DNA of 64,000 nt, taken from Geoanaerobacter sp964528055 (GTDB taxonomy: Bacteria > Desulfobacterota > Desulfuromonadia > Geobacterales > DSM-12255). The stretch lies in the NCBI GenBank assembly GCA_964528055.1, contig CAZGQM010000011.1, forward strand, positions 50,520 through 114,519, read 5' to 3'. The translations under genes were made by a program, and so were the position numbers. Positions 25,993 through 33,998 of the stretch are shown here, in pieces. A model generated the notes under the pieces. The model saw only the letters and a program-made list of their open reading frames with translations. It had not been told where the DNA came from and did no database searches. Positions within the stretch are counted from its first letter, which is position 1. Every line of letters begins with the position of its first letter.

Positions 25993-26629
25993 AAGCCCCT
26001 TCAGCCTTCAGCAGTTGGGCTATTGCTTCCATAACCCTGTCTACTATTTGCTGGTGTGTCTCCTTTGTATCTTCCTTGCCATAAAGGTCGCTAAAATCCA
26101 GCTGCCTTCCGAATACAACCATCCCGTTCTGGTTGATCCCGGGGAACTTCCAGCGGTTGAGACCAATAAGCGCAGTAGGAACTACCGACGGTCGGGTGTC
26201 ATAGATGATCTTGCCTACACCGCGGTTCCCTTTGCCGAGCACTCCGTCAGGATGCCTTGTACCTTCAGGGAAAAGCATGACACGCTGGTCTTTGAGCAGT
26301 TCATTGATGACCTTGCCAGCACGGAGATCTCGACCGCGCCTGACCGGGAAAGCCCCCCATGAACTGTAGAGCCAACCCTGCAAAGGTTTTTTGAATAGCT
26401 CCTCCTTGGCAGGCGCCCAGAGCATGCACAAGGGGAAGTTACGTAAGATCGCCCAGGGGAGAAAGATAGTCTCATAGGCTGATATGTGGTTTGCGACAAA
26501 GAGTATGCCCCCTTCACCCGGGATGTTTTCTACCCCTTTGCTCCGGAACCTGTTTATCAGAGAGGCATAGACCCCTATCACATAGATTGAGAAGGTGACC
26601 CAGATGCGACGGGCAAGGGAAGCACTCAT
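25982..26629 (-). CDS. plsC: 1-acyl-sn-glycerol-3-phosphate acyltransferase (PlsC family)
   Basis: A 215-residue membrane-bound acyltransferase. The N-terminus has one hydrophobic helix (IWVTFSIYVIGVYASLI). Block I reads FVANHISAYETIF, so the acid after the catalytic His is Glu (HX4E) instead of Asp, a variant common in some family members. Block III is LFPEGTRHPDG. It likely acylates lysophosphatidic acid to phosphatidic acid for phospholipid synthesis, although other lyso-lipids are possible. It lies 10 bases after the kinase gene and overlaps rnhA. Confidence 0.85.
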   Translation of the reverse strand: MSASLARRIWVTFSIYVIGVYASLINRFRSKGVENIPGEGGILFVANHISAYETIFLPWAILRNFPLCMLWAPAKEELFKKPLQGWLYSSWGAFPVRRGRDLRAGKVINELLKDQRVMLFPEGTRHPDGVLGKGNRGVGKIIYDTRPSVVPTALIGLNRWKFPGINQNGMVVFGRQLDFSDLYGKEDTKETHQQIVDRVMEAIAQLLKAEGAYVE

Positions 26630-26639
26630 AATCGATCTC

Positions 26640-27755
26640 TCATCCTACTGGATTGCTGGAAGACACTATTGACCTCGCAGGAGACAACGTGAAATAGAAG
26701 GTGGCACCCTCACCAAGACCCCCTTCAGCCCATACCTTGCCCCCATGGCGCTCCACAATACGCTGTACGGTTGCAAGTCCGATCCCTGTCCCGGGGAAAG
26801 TTTTGGGGTCATGCAGACGTGCAAACGGTTTGAATAGCTCATTCGCCCTTGCCTGGTCAAAGCCGGCTCCATTATCACGTATGAAAAACGCGGGGCCACT
26901 CGCCATCTCCTGCATACCGAATAGTATAACCGGTTCCTGGGTGCCGCTTGAATATTTCCAGGCATTCCCCATGAGGTTCTCCATGACCACGCGAAGCATC
27001 CTCTGATCGCCTGAGGCAACAAGGTTCGGCGTGATCTCGCAGCTGACCGGACAGTCTGAAGAGATCAAGCGTAACTCCTTGCAAACAGCGTCTGCTATGG
27101 CAGAGAGGTCCACCGTGGTGATCTCCATTTCACTGCGTGATATCTGGGCCAGTTCCAGAAGGGAATCTATCAGGTCCTCCATCTGGTGGCTGGCATCGCA
27201 GATCGCTTCGATAAAGTATGATCCAAGTTCATCGTCAGCAGAATGCCCCTCCTTCAGAGCCTGAGCCGCAGCATTGACAACTGAAAGCGGATTGCGCAGA
27301 TCATGTGAGACAGAGTAACTGAAGGCCTCCAACTCGCGGTTCGCCAACTCAAGGTCAGAAGCCTTGATGGCCAAAGCCTCCTCAACCAGCGCGGATTCGG
27401 TCAGAGCCGACTTAAGTTCCGCGAGAAGGCGGTCACGACTCCTGAACATGCGACAGGCAAATACGAGAAAAAGCGTGAAGAATAGTATGAAAACCAGTCG
27501 GTGACTTATATCATGCAGTGATGGCATAACGAGCTGGGCAAGAAGTGTCTCATCACCCCAGGCGCTGTCGATGAGGGAATCGAGCCCCCAAGCCAAGGCT
27601 GAGAGTAGTAATCCCGCTGCAATAATATGTCGCTGCTGGAATAAAATCATGCCTGATTTCCACTCTGGAAAAATAACATACCACTTACAGAAACGCGAAT
27701 ACCATGCAATTACTTTTCCCAGCACACTAACAAGCAGTGGTTCAATCAAATCCAC
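26640..27755 (-). CDS. Membrane sensor histidine kinase
   Basis: A 371-residue kinase from a GTG at 27755; an ATG at 27650 would give 336 residues and is possible, as no strong ribosome site marks either. Two hydrophobic helices lie near 43-63 and 85-102, with a short periplasmic loop between. HisKA follows (FSYSVSHDLRNPLSVV, His151), then the ATPase: VMENLMGNAWKYS (N box), DNGAGFDQARANELF (G1) and GTGIGLATVQRIV (G2). No response regulator is adjacent. It sits between rodA and plsC, separated from rodA by a hairpin, so it may sense envelope state, but its signal is unknown. Confidence 0.88.
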   Translation of the reverse strand: MDLIEPLLVSVLGKVIAWYSRFCKWYVIFPEWKSGMILFQQRHIIAAGLLLSALAWGLDSLIDSAWGDETLLAQLVMPSLHDISHRLVFILFFTLFLVFACRMFRSRDRLLAELKSALTESALVEEALAIKASDLELANRELEAFSYSVSHDLRNPLSVVNAAAQALKEGHSADDELGSYFIEAICDASHQMEDLIDSLLELAQISRSEMEITTVDLSAIADAVCKELRLISSDCPVSCEITPNLVASGDQRMLRVVMENLMGNAWKYSSGTQEPVILFGMQEMASGPAFFIRDNGAGFDQARANELFKPFARLHDPKTFPGTGIGLATVQRIVERHGGKVWAEGGLGEGATFYFTLSPARSIVSSSNPVG

Positions 27756-27793
27756 ATCCTCAGCAGTGAGCAGAAGGAGGATCAGTAAGATAT

Positions 27794-27829
27794 AAGATAT
27801 TTTTCAGTTCGAAAACGCTGAAATATCTT
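27794..27829 (-). terminator. Hairpin after rodA
   Basis: An AT-rich inverted repeat (AAGATATTTCAG and its partner, with a two-base bulge and a ten-base loop on the minus strand) follows the rodA stop and precedes the histidine kinase. The downstream bases are TATATCTT rather than a clean U-tract. It could be a weak terminator or an RNA-processing hairpin that lowers kinase expression. Confidence 0.4.
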
Positions 27830-27836
27830 CTACCTA

Positions 27837-28937
27837 CTAAAACATGAAACGTCTCATGCTGATGTTGAGCAGAATTGCCACTCCGGTCATTGAGGTGACA
27901 AGAGAGGTACCTCCGTAGGAGAGGAACGGCAGAGGCACACCCACTACCGGGAAAAGGCCGATCACCATCCCGATGTTGATGACAATGTGCCAGAACAGCA
28001 TGGCTGTCACTCCCACTGCCAGAAGCCTGCCGAAGCGGTCGTTGCACTGGCCTGCGATCTGTAGCCCCCAAAGCACGATGAACAGGTAGAGCAGGAGTAG
28101 AAACATGCACCCCAAGAGACCCCACTCTTCAGCAAAGACCGAAAATGCGAAATCGGTATGCTGCTCCGGCAGAAAACGGAGTTGGGTCTGTGTCCCCTTG
28201 AGATATCCCTTCCCCAGGATCCCTCCTGAACCGACTGCGATCTTGCTCTGGATAAGGTGGTAGCCGCTCCCCAAAGGGTCCCTTTCAGGATCAAAGAAGT
28301 TAAGAACTCTGTTTTTCTGGTAATCCCGGAGATGGTAGTGCCACCCAAGATAGAGCATAGGGATAAGCGCAAGAATCCCTGAGCAGATTACGCTCCAGCG
28401 GATGCCCACGAAAAGCATAATTGAACCGGCCACCAGTAGAACCATGATCGCCGTCCCCAGATCGGGTTGCTTCACGATCAATAAGGCCGGCAGACCCATC
28501 AGGAGCAGTGGTAACGCCATGTCACGAATGTTGAGGCCACCCAGTACGGAATAGCGGCTGAAATAGCGGGCAAAGGTTATAATAATGACTACCTTCATCG
28601 GTTCTGAAGGTTGTATATTCATGAATCCAAGGTTGAGCCATCGGGTTGCACCCATTGATGTCCTTCCAATGACCATTACCAGAATGAGAAGCAATAGCAC
28701 GATCCCATAGAACCAGAAGGAAAGATCTTCCAGGAGATGATAATCGATGCTGCAGACCAGCAACATGATGAAAAGACTTCCGGTAACCCAGGAGAGCTGC
28801 TTCAGGTAGAAGGGCATCCCGGCTGTGCTGTATGAGGCAGAGGCACTAAATATATTCATAATGCCAATGGCCGCTAGCAATAGCACAAGGGCAAAGAAGA
28901 CCCAGTCGAAACTGGTAAAAAGCCGGCGATCTATCAC
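27837..28937 (-). CDS. rodA: Rod-shape-determining peptidoglycan glycosyltransferase RodA
   Basis: A 366-residue SEDS-family protein with about ten membrane helices. It polymerises lipid II into glycan strands together with PBP2. Recognisable parts are FYLKQLSWVTGSLFIMLLV, ARYFSRYSVL, VKQPDLGTAIMVLLVAG, FLPEQHTDFAFSVFAEEWG (the conserved periplasmic loop) and PLPFLSYGGTSL. The gene starts with GTG at 28937 overlapping the mrdA stop (GTGA), consistent with the known PBP2-RodA partnership. Confidence 0.95.
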   Translation of the reverse strand: MIDRRLFTSFDWVFFALVLLLAAIGIMNIFSASASYSTAGMPFYLKQLSWVTGSLFIMLLVCSIDYHLLEDLSFWFYGIVLLLLILVMVIGRTSMGATRWLNLGFMNIQPSEPMKVVIIITFARYFSRYSVLGGLNIRDMALPLLLMGLPALLIVKQPDLGTAIMVLLVAGSIMLFVGIRWSVICSGILALIPMLYLGWHYHLRDYQKNRVLNFFDPERDPLGSGYHLIQSKIAVGSGGILGKGYLKGTQTQLRFLPEQHTDFAFSVFAEEWGLLGCMFLLLLYLFIVLWGLQIAGQCNDRFGRLLAVGVTAMLFWHIVINIGMVIGLFPVVGVPLPFLSYGGTSLVTSMTGVAILLNISMRRFMF

Positions 28938-30835
28938 TGTTGAGCCCCCTCTTTCTGACCGGCATTTACTATCGACGCATCTCCATCGCCTTCAAGGGGC
29001 TGCCGTACCGGACGCTTTATTACACCCTTCTGTTCAAAGTACATTCTGAGGATTGCTCCCGCAAGGGGCGCTGCGGCAGCTCCTCCGTGCTCGCCATGTT
29101 CGATCACTACGGCTACCGCCACCTCCGGCTTGTCATACGGAGCAAATGCCACAAAGAGAGCATGGTCACGGTATTTGTATTGAACCTCGCGCTTCCTGTC
29201 AACCCCCTGCTTTACCACCTGCGATGTGCCTGTTTTACCTGCCACCTTCACCTCGAAAAGCCGTGCGGCAGCACCGGTTCCTCGCTGCTCGTTGACAACA
29301 GCCAGGAGACCTTCCTTTACGAGCCGATAACTCTGAGGCTTGATCCCGGGGTGGTACATGACCTCCGGCACGAACTCCTTGATGACCTTGCCATCAGGAT
29401 CAACAACCCGCTTGACCAGATGCGGACGGTAGACCGTTCCTTCGTTCGCTACCGTTGCTGTCATGGATGCAAGCTGTATGGGGGTCATCAGGGTATAACC
29501 CTGGCCAATGGAAACCGGAAGTGTTTCCCCGCGGTACCACTTCTTCTTGAACTTTTTCTCTTTCCACTCAGCGGTAGGGATCAGGCCTGCTTTTTCATTA
29601 TCGAGACCGATGCCCATAGGGGCACCTAGTCCGAATCTTCTAGCCATCTCTGCTATTCGATCCACTCCAAGTCGCTCACCAAGCTGGTAAAAGTAAACAT
29701 CGCACGATTCCCGGAGAGCCCGCTTCAGATCTACCGTGCCGTGACCACGCTTTTCCCAGCACCTGAAGGTATCAGTACCGACCTCGTAAGCTCCATTGCA
29801 GAAAACGGTTGTCCGTTCATCGATGAGCCCATGTTCAAGCCCGGCCAGTGCTGTGATGATTTTATAGGTTGATCCCGGGGGGTACTGCCCTTTGAGTGCC
29901 TTGTTTTCAAGAGGATTGCGGTTGTCTTCCAGGTACGATTTCCAGACGTCTGAAGGCATCCTGCCGGTAAAGAGCGCCGGATCGAACCCAGGGTTGCTGG
30001 CAAATGCTAGTATCTCACCACTGTTCACATCCATCACGACAGCAGCGCCGGCCTGCTCTCCAAAGGCTTTCTCTGTGGCCTGCTGAAGTTCTTTGTCAAT
30101 GGTCAGGACCAGACTGTTACCCACCGTCGGCCTTGTTTCGCTCAAGGTCCTCAGATATCGTCCACGGGCATCCACCTCGATCTGTCTCCCTCCGTCCATT
30201 CCATGCAGCGAATTTTCCCAGCTTCGCTCCATCCCGCTCTTGCCGACATAGTCACCCGGATTATACTCACGAAACTGGTCTGACTGCAGTTCGTTCTCAG
30301 AAATCTCTCCCAGGTAGCCAAAGAGATGTGAAGCAAGGAGGCCACTCGGATAGAGCCTGATCGGTTTCATCTCGATATCGATTCCCGGCAACCAGAGCTG
30401 ATTCTCCTCAAGAAACTCAAGCTGATCTCGGTCTATACCGGAAGCAATAACAATCGGATAATATTTGGCCCTCCCCTTCCCCTTTTCCCAGCGTTTGCGA
30501 AGTTCGGCCAGGTCCAGCCCAAGGTGACGCGCCAATGCCGAAAGAAGCGCCTCGCTGTCCTTCACCTCCTGGGGTACGACAGCCAGGCTGAAAGAGGGTG
30601 TATTGCTAACCAGCACCTTGCCGTTACGATCCAGTATGGCACCCCGTGATGCAGCCACCGGTACAAAGCGTAAACGGTTTATCTCGGAAAGCTCCCCGAG
30701 GGTTGCCGATTCGATAACCTGGAGATACCAGAGCCGGGTCAACAGGATAAAGAAAACAATCCCGACAATTGCGGAGGCCCAGACAACACGCTCACCTTTT
30801 TCCCTGAAGTCGCGGACATAACGCTGCTCGCTCAC
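28934..30835 (-). CDS. mrdA: Penicillin-binding protein 2 (transpeptidase for cell elongation)
   Basis: A 633-residue class B PBP with one N-terminal transmembrane helix (about 19-38), a dimerisation/pedestal region (SRGAILDRNGKVLVSNTPS) and a transpeptidase domain. The acyl-serine motif is PPGSTYKI (Ser322, Lys325), the second motif SCDVYFYQLG (residues 377-379 SCD), and the third VAGKTGTSQV. It cross-links peptidoglycan in the elongasome. The gene starts with GTG at 30835 after AGGAGGAAGAGGT and overlaps mreD. The C-terminal tail (GDGDASIVNAGQKEG) is charged and variable. Confidence 0.95.
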   Translation of the reverse strand: MSEQRYVRDFREKGERVVWASAIVGIVFFILLTRLWYLQVIESATLGELSEINRLRFVPVAASRGAILDRNGKVLVSNTPSFSLAVVPQEVKDSEALLSALARHLGLDLAELRKRWEKGKGRAKYYPIVIASGIDRDQLEFLEENQLWLPGIDIEMKPIRLYPSGLLASHLFGYLGEISENELQSDQFREYNPGDYVGKSGMERSWENSLHGMDGGRQIEVDARGRYLRTLSETRPTVGNSLVLTIDKELQQATEKAFGEQAGAAVVMDVNSGEILAFASNPGFDPALFTGRMPSDVWKSYLEDNRNPLENKALKGQYPPGSTYKIITALAGLEHGLIDERTTVFCNGAYEVGTDTFRCWEKRGHGTVDLKRALRESCDVYFYQLGERLGVDRIAEMARRFGLGAPMGIGLDNEKAGLIPTAEWKEKKFKKKWYRGETLPVSIGQGYTLMTPIQLASMTATVANEGTVYRPHLVKRVVDPDGKVIKEFVPEVMYHPGIKPQSYRLVKEGLLAVVNEQRGTGAAARLFEVKVAGKTGTSQVVKQGVDRKREVQYKYRDHALFVAFAPYDKPEVAVAVVIEHGEHGGAAAAPLAGAILRMYFEQKGVIKRPVRQPLEGDGDASIVNAGQKEGAQQ

Positions 30836-31320
30836 ACCTCTTCCTCCTTGCTTGTGCTTTCAAGGCAGCTGAAGAAGAGCGAAGCGACAAGGGCGTTCAC
30901 CACCCCCTGTGGGAGCAGTGATGTCAAAAGGGTGGTATAGATCCCAACAGCTGAAGAAAAGAGCGCAAGGAGCAGCAGTTGGGTAATCCCGCATGCAACT
31001 GTAGAGGTAAAGACTGCAAGAGTCATAAGGTAGCGGCTGTCAGCGTAGAGACGATGAGCGATATTGTGGAGCACCAGAAAGGTAATGAGATAGGTAAACC
31101 CATTGAGCCCGAGATAGACTCCACTTACACAGTCCTGCGCAAGACCTAAGAGATATACCGAAAGGGCACCCCAAGGCTGGGAAGCGGTAAGCCCAAGCCA
31201 TACGACTATGACCAGCAGCAGGTTGGGCCTGAATGGATCGGAGAGATAGGCAGGGAAAATCGTCACCTGGAAGAGAAAGGCGACTATTATCGCTATGCAT
31301 GAGCGAAGCAGACTAATCAT
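30832..31320 (-). CDS. mreD: Rod-shape-determining protein MreD
   Basis: A 162-residue polytopic inner-membrane protein with about five helices. Segments such as FRPNLLLVIVVWLGLTASQ and GLAQDCVSGVYLGLNGF are typical of MreD. It links MreC to RodA and PBP2 in the elongasome. The start overlaps mreC by eight bases and the stop overlaps mrdA by four, so mreC-mreD-mrdA-rodA form one translational unit. Confidence 0.9.
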   Translation of the reverse strand: MISLLRSCIAIIVAFLFQVTIFPAYLSDPFRPNLLLVIVVWLGLTASQPWGALSVYLLGLAQDCVSGVYLGLNGFTYLITFLVLHNIAHRLYADSRYLMTLAVFTSTVACGITQLLLLALFSSAVGIYTTLLTSLLPQGVVNALVASLFFSCLESTSKEEEV

Positions 31321-32137
31321 TTCGTTGCTTTAGAAGCACCATAACCTCCTCAAGGCGTGAGATCATAACTGCAGGTCTGACCTCCACGGTCTGGAAGATG
31401 CCGTATTCACCCTTTTTAACCATGGTAACTTCGCCTATCGGCAGCCCCTTGGGAAAGATTCCGCCTATTCCAGAGGTAACTATCTGGTCCCCAACCTTTA
31501 CATCGTCTTCCCGCATGGCGAATTCAAGGGTAAGTCTCCCGCCACCTCCTCCGCGAATTACACCCCTTGCCCTGGAACGCTGAACAAGGGCAGAAATGGC
31601 ACTCGCATGATCGGTTATAAGAAGTACTCGGCTGCTGTTTGCAGCGACCTTTACCACCTGCCCAAGCACCCCCTCGGCAGCCACGACAGGCATACCCTCA
31701 CGGAACCCTTCAGCAGAGCCACGATCTATGATGAGTGTCTTGAACCAGGGTGCCCCATCCTCGCCTATGACAGATGCGGCTACCGTTGGGTATGAAAGGG
31801 TTTGCTTGAGCAGAAGCAAAAGCTTTAATCGCTCGTTGGCAAGAAGAACCTCCTGCTCCCCTATCAGCCTGGTGTTCAGCAGCCGAAGCTGCTCTAATAG
31901 CTGGACATTCTGGCGGCGGACCTCCACCAGGGCGAGATAGTCGTTCCACAGAGTTTCAACGGCACCTCCTACCCTTGCTCCGACGCTGAAGAAGGGAGAA
32001 AGGGTCGTAAGCACCCCCCGCTCCAGTAGATTGGCATCCTCGCGGTTCTTCAGATTACTGGCATAGACAAGGAATGAAGCCAGCAACACAAAGCCGGTAA
32101 AGACAGCAATACGGTATTTCTTGATCAAATCCCACAT
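31313..32137 (-). CDS. mreC: Rod-shape-determining protein MreC
   Basis: A 274-residue bitopic protein: an N-terminal helix (about 10-26, IAVFTGFVLLASFLVYA), a coiled coil (VRRQNVQLLEQLRLLNTRL), and a two-lobed beta domain (VIGEDGAPWFKTLIIDRGSAEG, VTSGIGGIFPKGLPIG). It organises the elongasome in the periplasm. MreB, which usually precedes mreC, is absent; the upstream gene is an rfbC-like epimerase 160 bases away, and a possible promoter lies in that gap. Confidence 0.94.
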   Translation of the reverse strand: MWDLIKKYRIAVFTGFVLLASFLVYASNLKNREDANLLERGVLTTLSPFFSVGARVGGAVETLWNDYLALVEVRRQNVQLLEQLRLLNTRLIGEQEVLLANERLKLLLLLKQTLSYPTVAASVIGEDGAPWFKTLIIDRGSAEGFREGMPVVAAEGVLGQVVKVAANSSRVLLITDHASAISALVQRSRARGVIRGGGGGRLTLEFAMREDDVKVGDQIVTSGIGGIFPKGLPIGEVTMVKKGEYGIFQTVEVRPAVMISRLEEVMVLLKQRND

Positions 32138-32203
32138 GAAGATCTTTCCACAAACGGTGAAGGGGAGACGTACAATCGCCCCCCCTCCTCATTCTGATTT
32201 GCC

Positions 32204-32209
32204 ATTATA
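32204..32209 (-). promoter_or_regulatory. Possible -10 element upstream of mreC
   Basis: On the minus strand a perfect TATAAT lies about 65 bases before the mreC start codon. No good -35 is seen at the proper distance. A small inverted repeat (AAGGGC and GCCCTT, ten-base loop) lies just upstream and might end transcription from rfbC. Weak evidence for a promoter of the cell-shape operon. Confidence 0.3.
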
Positions 32210-32297
32210 CCCCGCAAAGGGCGGAGACGCTGGCCCTTATGAACAGGACAAGTGCGTTATATTCTGCTCAAAATACGCATCAAATTAATTCTACTTA

Positions 32298-32786
32298 CTA
32301 ATCGATGAGATAAGTCGAGGCCACGCCCTCTTCATGCCTGATCTCATCCACCGGCGAGCGCTTCCCTTCGCCTGCAAAGAGCCGGTTAGGCGCATTGAAG
32401 ACTATCCCGTTCTCCTGACCGATATTCTTGTACGCATGAATCACCCCAGGTGGGACAATCACCGCACTGGGGCTGTCAATGCCCGAATAGATTACCTGCC
32501 TGACTCCGAAGGTGGGGGAATCCACACGTGAATCCCAGAGATAGACCTTAAAATTCGATGGCCCGATAAAGCAGAAATAGTCGGTCTGATCGACATGTTC
32601 GTGAGGGCCGCGGGCCACTCCTGGCTGAGTCATCGAAAGATATGCCATAGCCGGCATGATAGAGGTATCCATCTCATCGGAGCGAAAGAGCTCGGCAAGC
32701 CAACCCCTTTCGTCAAGGAACTTGGTGAGGGGGCGAACCACCACATCATGAATCTTCCCATTACGGAACTGCGACTGCTCAGACAT
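32298..32786 (-). CDS. dTDP-4-dehydrorhamnose 3,5-epimerase-family protein
   Basis: A 162-residue RmlC-type cupin. I take ATG at 32786, behind GGAGG and overlapping the rfbA stop by eight bases, over longer frames. DERGWLAELFRSDE, ARGPHEHVDQTDYFCFIG and VIVPPGVIHAYKNIG correspond to the family's active-site His and nucleotide-sugar-binding blocks. It is shorter than classical RmlC (about 180 residues), so it may be a related sugar epimerase/isomerase rather than strict RmlC. It pairs with rfbA, but RmlB and RmlD are not in the window. Confidence 0.8.
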   Translation of the reverse strand: MSEQSQFRNGKIHDVVVRPLTKFLDERGWLAELFRSDEMDTSIMPAMAYLSMTQPGVARGPHEHVDQTDYFCFIGPSNFKVYLWDSRVDSPTFGVRQVIYSGIDSPSAVIVPPGVIHAYKNIGQENGIVFNAPNRLFAGEGKRSPVDEIRHEEGVASTYLID

Positions 32787-33681
32787 GACTCCCTCCAATT
32801 CCACAGAGTTCTGACTCATTGTATACACGCGTAAGATACTCACGATAGGACGATTTAGGGGTATCATCTATAACCCGTGCCATCTGTCGGCAGTCGATAA
32901 ACCCCATCCGCAGGGCTATCTCCTCCAGGCAGGCGATCTTCAGCCCCTGACGAGCCTCAAGGGTACCTATGAAGTGGCTTGCCTCAAGAAGGCTCTGGTG
33001 TGTGCCGGTATCAAGCCAGGCAATACCTCTGCCGAGCTTTTCCACCTTCAATTCGCCAAGCCGGAGATACTCAAGGTTGACATCAGTGATCTCAAGCTCA
33101 CCTCTGGGGGAAGGTTTGAGAGCTTTTGCAATTTCCGTAATCTTTTGGTCATAGAGGTAGAGGCCGGGCACTGCATAGTGAGTCTTAGGCCTTTCCGGTT
33201 TCTCCTCGATCCCGATGGCGCGCCCTGTAGAGTCGAACTCAACCACACCGTAGCGCTCCGGATCGTTCACATAGTAACCGAATACCATGGCTCCACTTTT
33301 AAACTCCATTGCCAGGCGGTCAAGACCCATCTTGCCGTAGAAGATATTATCCCCCAGGATGAGCATTACTGGATCACCATCAATGAACTCCTCACCGACG
33401 AGAAACGCCTGGGCGATCCCTTTCGGCTCAGGCTGGACCTTGTAGCTCAGGCTGATCCCCCAGCGCGAACCGTCACCAAGCAGCGTCTGAAACCTCGGCG
33501 TGTCGTGGGGGGTCGAAATGATCAGAATCTCCTTGATCCCTGCCATCATCATGGTGGCAAGAGGGTAATAGATCATCGGCTTGTCATAGACCGGCTGCAA
33601 CTGCTTGCTGGCCACTAGCGTGAGCGGGTAGAGCCTGCTGCCAGCCCCACCGGCAAGTAATATCCCCTTGGTAATGGACAT
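32779..33681 (-). CDS. rfbA: Glucose-1-phosphate thymidylyltransferase
   Basis: A 300-residue nucleotidyltransferase forming dTDP-glucose from dTTP and glucose 1-phosphate. GILLAGGAGSRLYPLTLVAS is the nucleotide loop, SKQLQPVYDKPMIYYPL the sugar-phosphate block, and MLILGDNIFYG the metal site. GIAWLDTGTHQSLLEAS is typical of RfbA/RmlA. It starts a two-gene unit with the rfbC-like gene. The next enzymes of rhamnose synthesis are not nearby, so the product may feed another dTDP-sugar or genes outside this window. Confidence 0.94.
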   Translation of the reverse strand: MSITKGILLAGGAGSRLYPLTLVASKQLQPVYDKPMIYYPLATMMMAGIKEILIISTPHDTPRFQTLLGDGSRWGISLSYKVQPEPKGIAQAFLVGEEFIDGDPVMLILGDNIFYGKMGLDRLAMEFKSGAMVFGYYVNDPERYGVVEFDSTGRAIGIEEKPERPKTHYAVPGLYLYDQKITEIAKALKPSPRGELEITDVNLEYLRLGELKVEKLGRGIAWLDTGTHQSLLEASHFIGTLEARQGLKIACLEEIALRMGFIDCRQMARVIDDTPKSSYREYLTRVYNESELCGIGGSHV

Positions 33682-33719
33682 TGTTGTTCTCCGGAACCTG
33701 TATTATTACAAACAGTTGG

Positions 33720-33749
33720 TTAATAACATGCAGAGCTTGCAAGCGTCAA
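33720..33749 (-). promoter_or_regulatory. Possible sigma-70 promoter for rfbA
   Basis: On the minus strand TTGACG and TATTAA are separated by 18 bases, about 40 bases before the rfbA ATG. A short palindrome, GCTTGCAAGC, lies in the spacer region. The match is moderate. It would allow rfbA and its partner to be expressed apart from lpxK. Confidence 0.4.
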
Positions 33750-33817
33750 TGGATTAATCCTGCGGACGAATGCAGCTACCTCAATAACGGAATCACACGT
33801 CTCAAGCAAAATGATAG

Positions 33818-33985
33818 TCAGATTTTTTCCGCCTCATCCACCAACATCACCGGAATACCTTCACGAACCGGATAGCGCAGGCGACATGCAGAACAGGTGA
33901 AAGCCGATTCATTGAGTTCCAGGTCAAGCTTCCCCTTGCACTGCGGGCAGACAAGTATGGAAATCAGTTCTGGTGATAGTCCCAT
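33818..33985 (-). CDS. Trm112/YcaR family small zinc-ribbon protein
   Basis: A 55-residue protein. ISILVCPQCKGKLDLE and FTCSACRLRYPVREGIPVML show the two CxxC pairs (Cys13/Cys16 and Cys31/Cys34) and the C-terminal YPVREGIPVML tail that define the Trm112/YcaR family. The ATG at 33985 follows GAGGAG. In Escherichia coli the homologue ycaR also lies directly after lpxK, where it precedes kdsB; here rfbA takes that place. Its bacterial function is not established, though it is linked to methyltransferase partners in other domains of life. Confidence 0.88.
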   Translation of the reverse strand: MGLSPELISILVCPQCKGKLDLELNESAFTCSACRLRYPVREGIPVMLVDEAEKI

Positions 33986-33998
33986 GTTGTACTCCTCA

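Noticed and set aside
25982..26629. PlsC with a damaged catalytic motif (Glu instead of Asp in HX4D)
   Set aside because: HX4E forms are common in this superfamily, so this is not evidence of inactivity.
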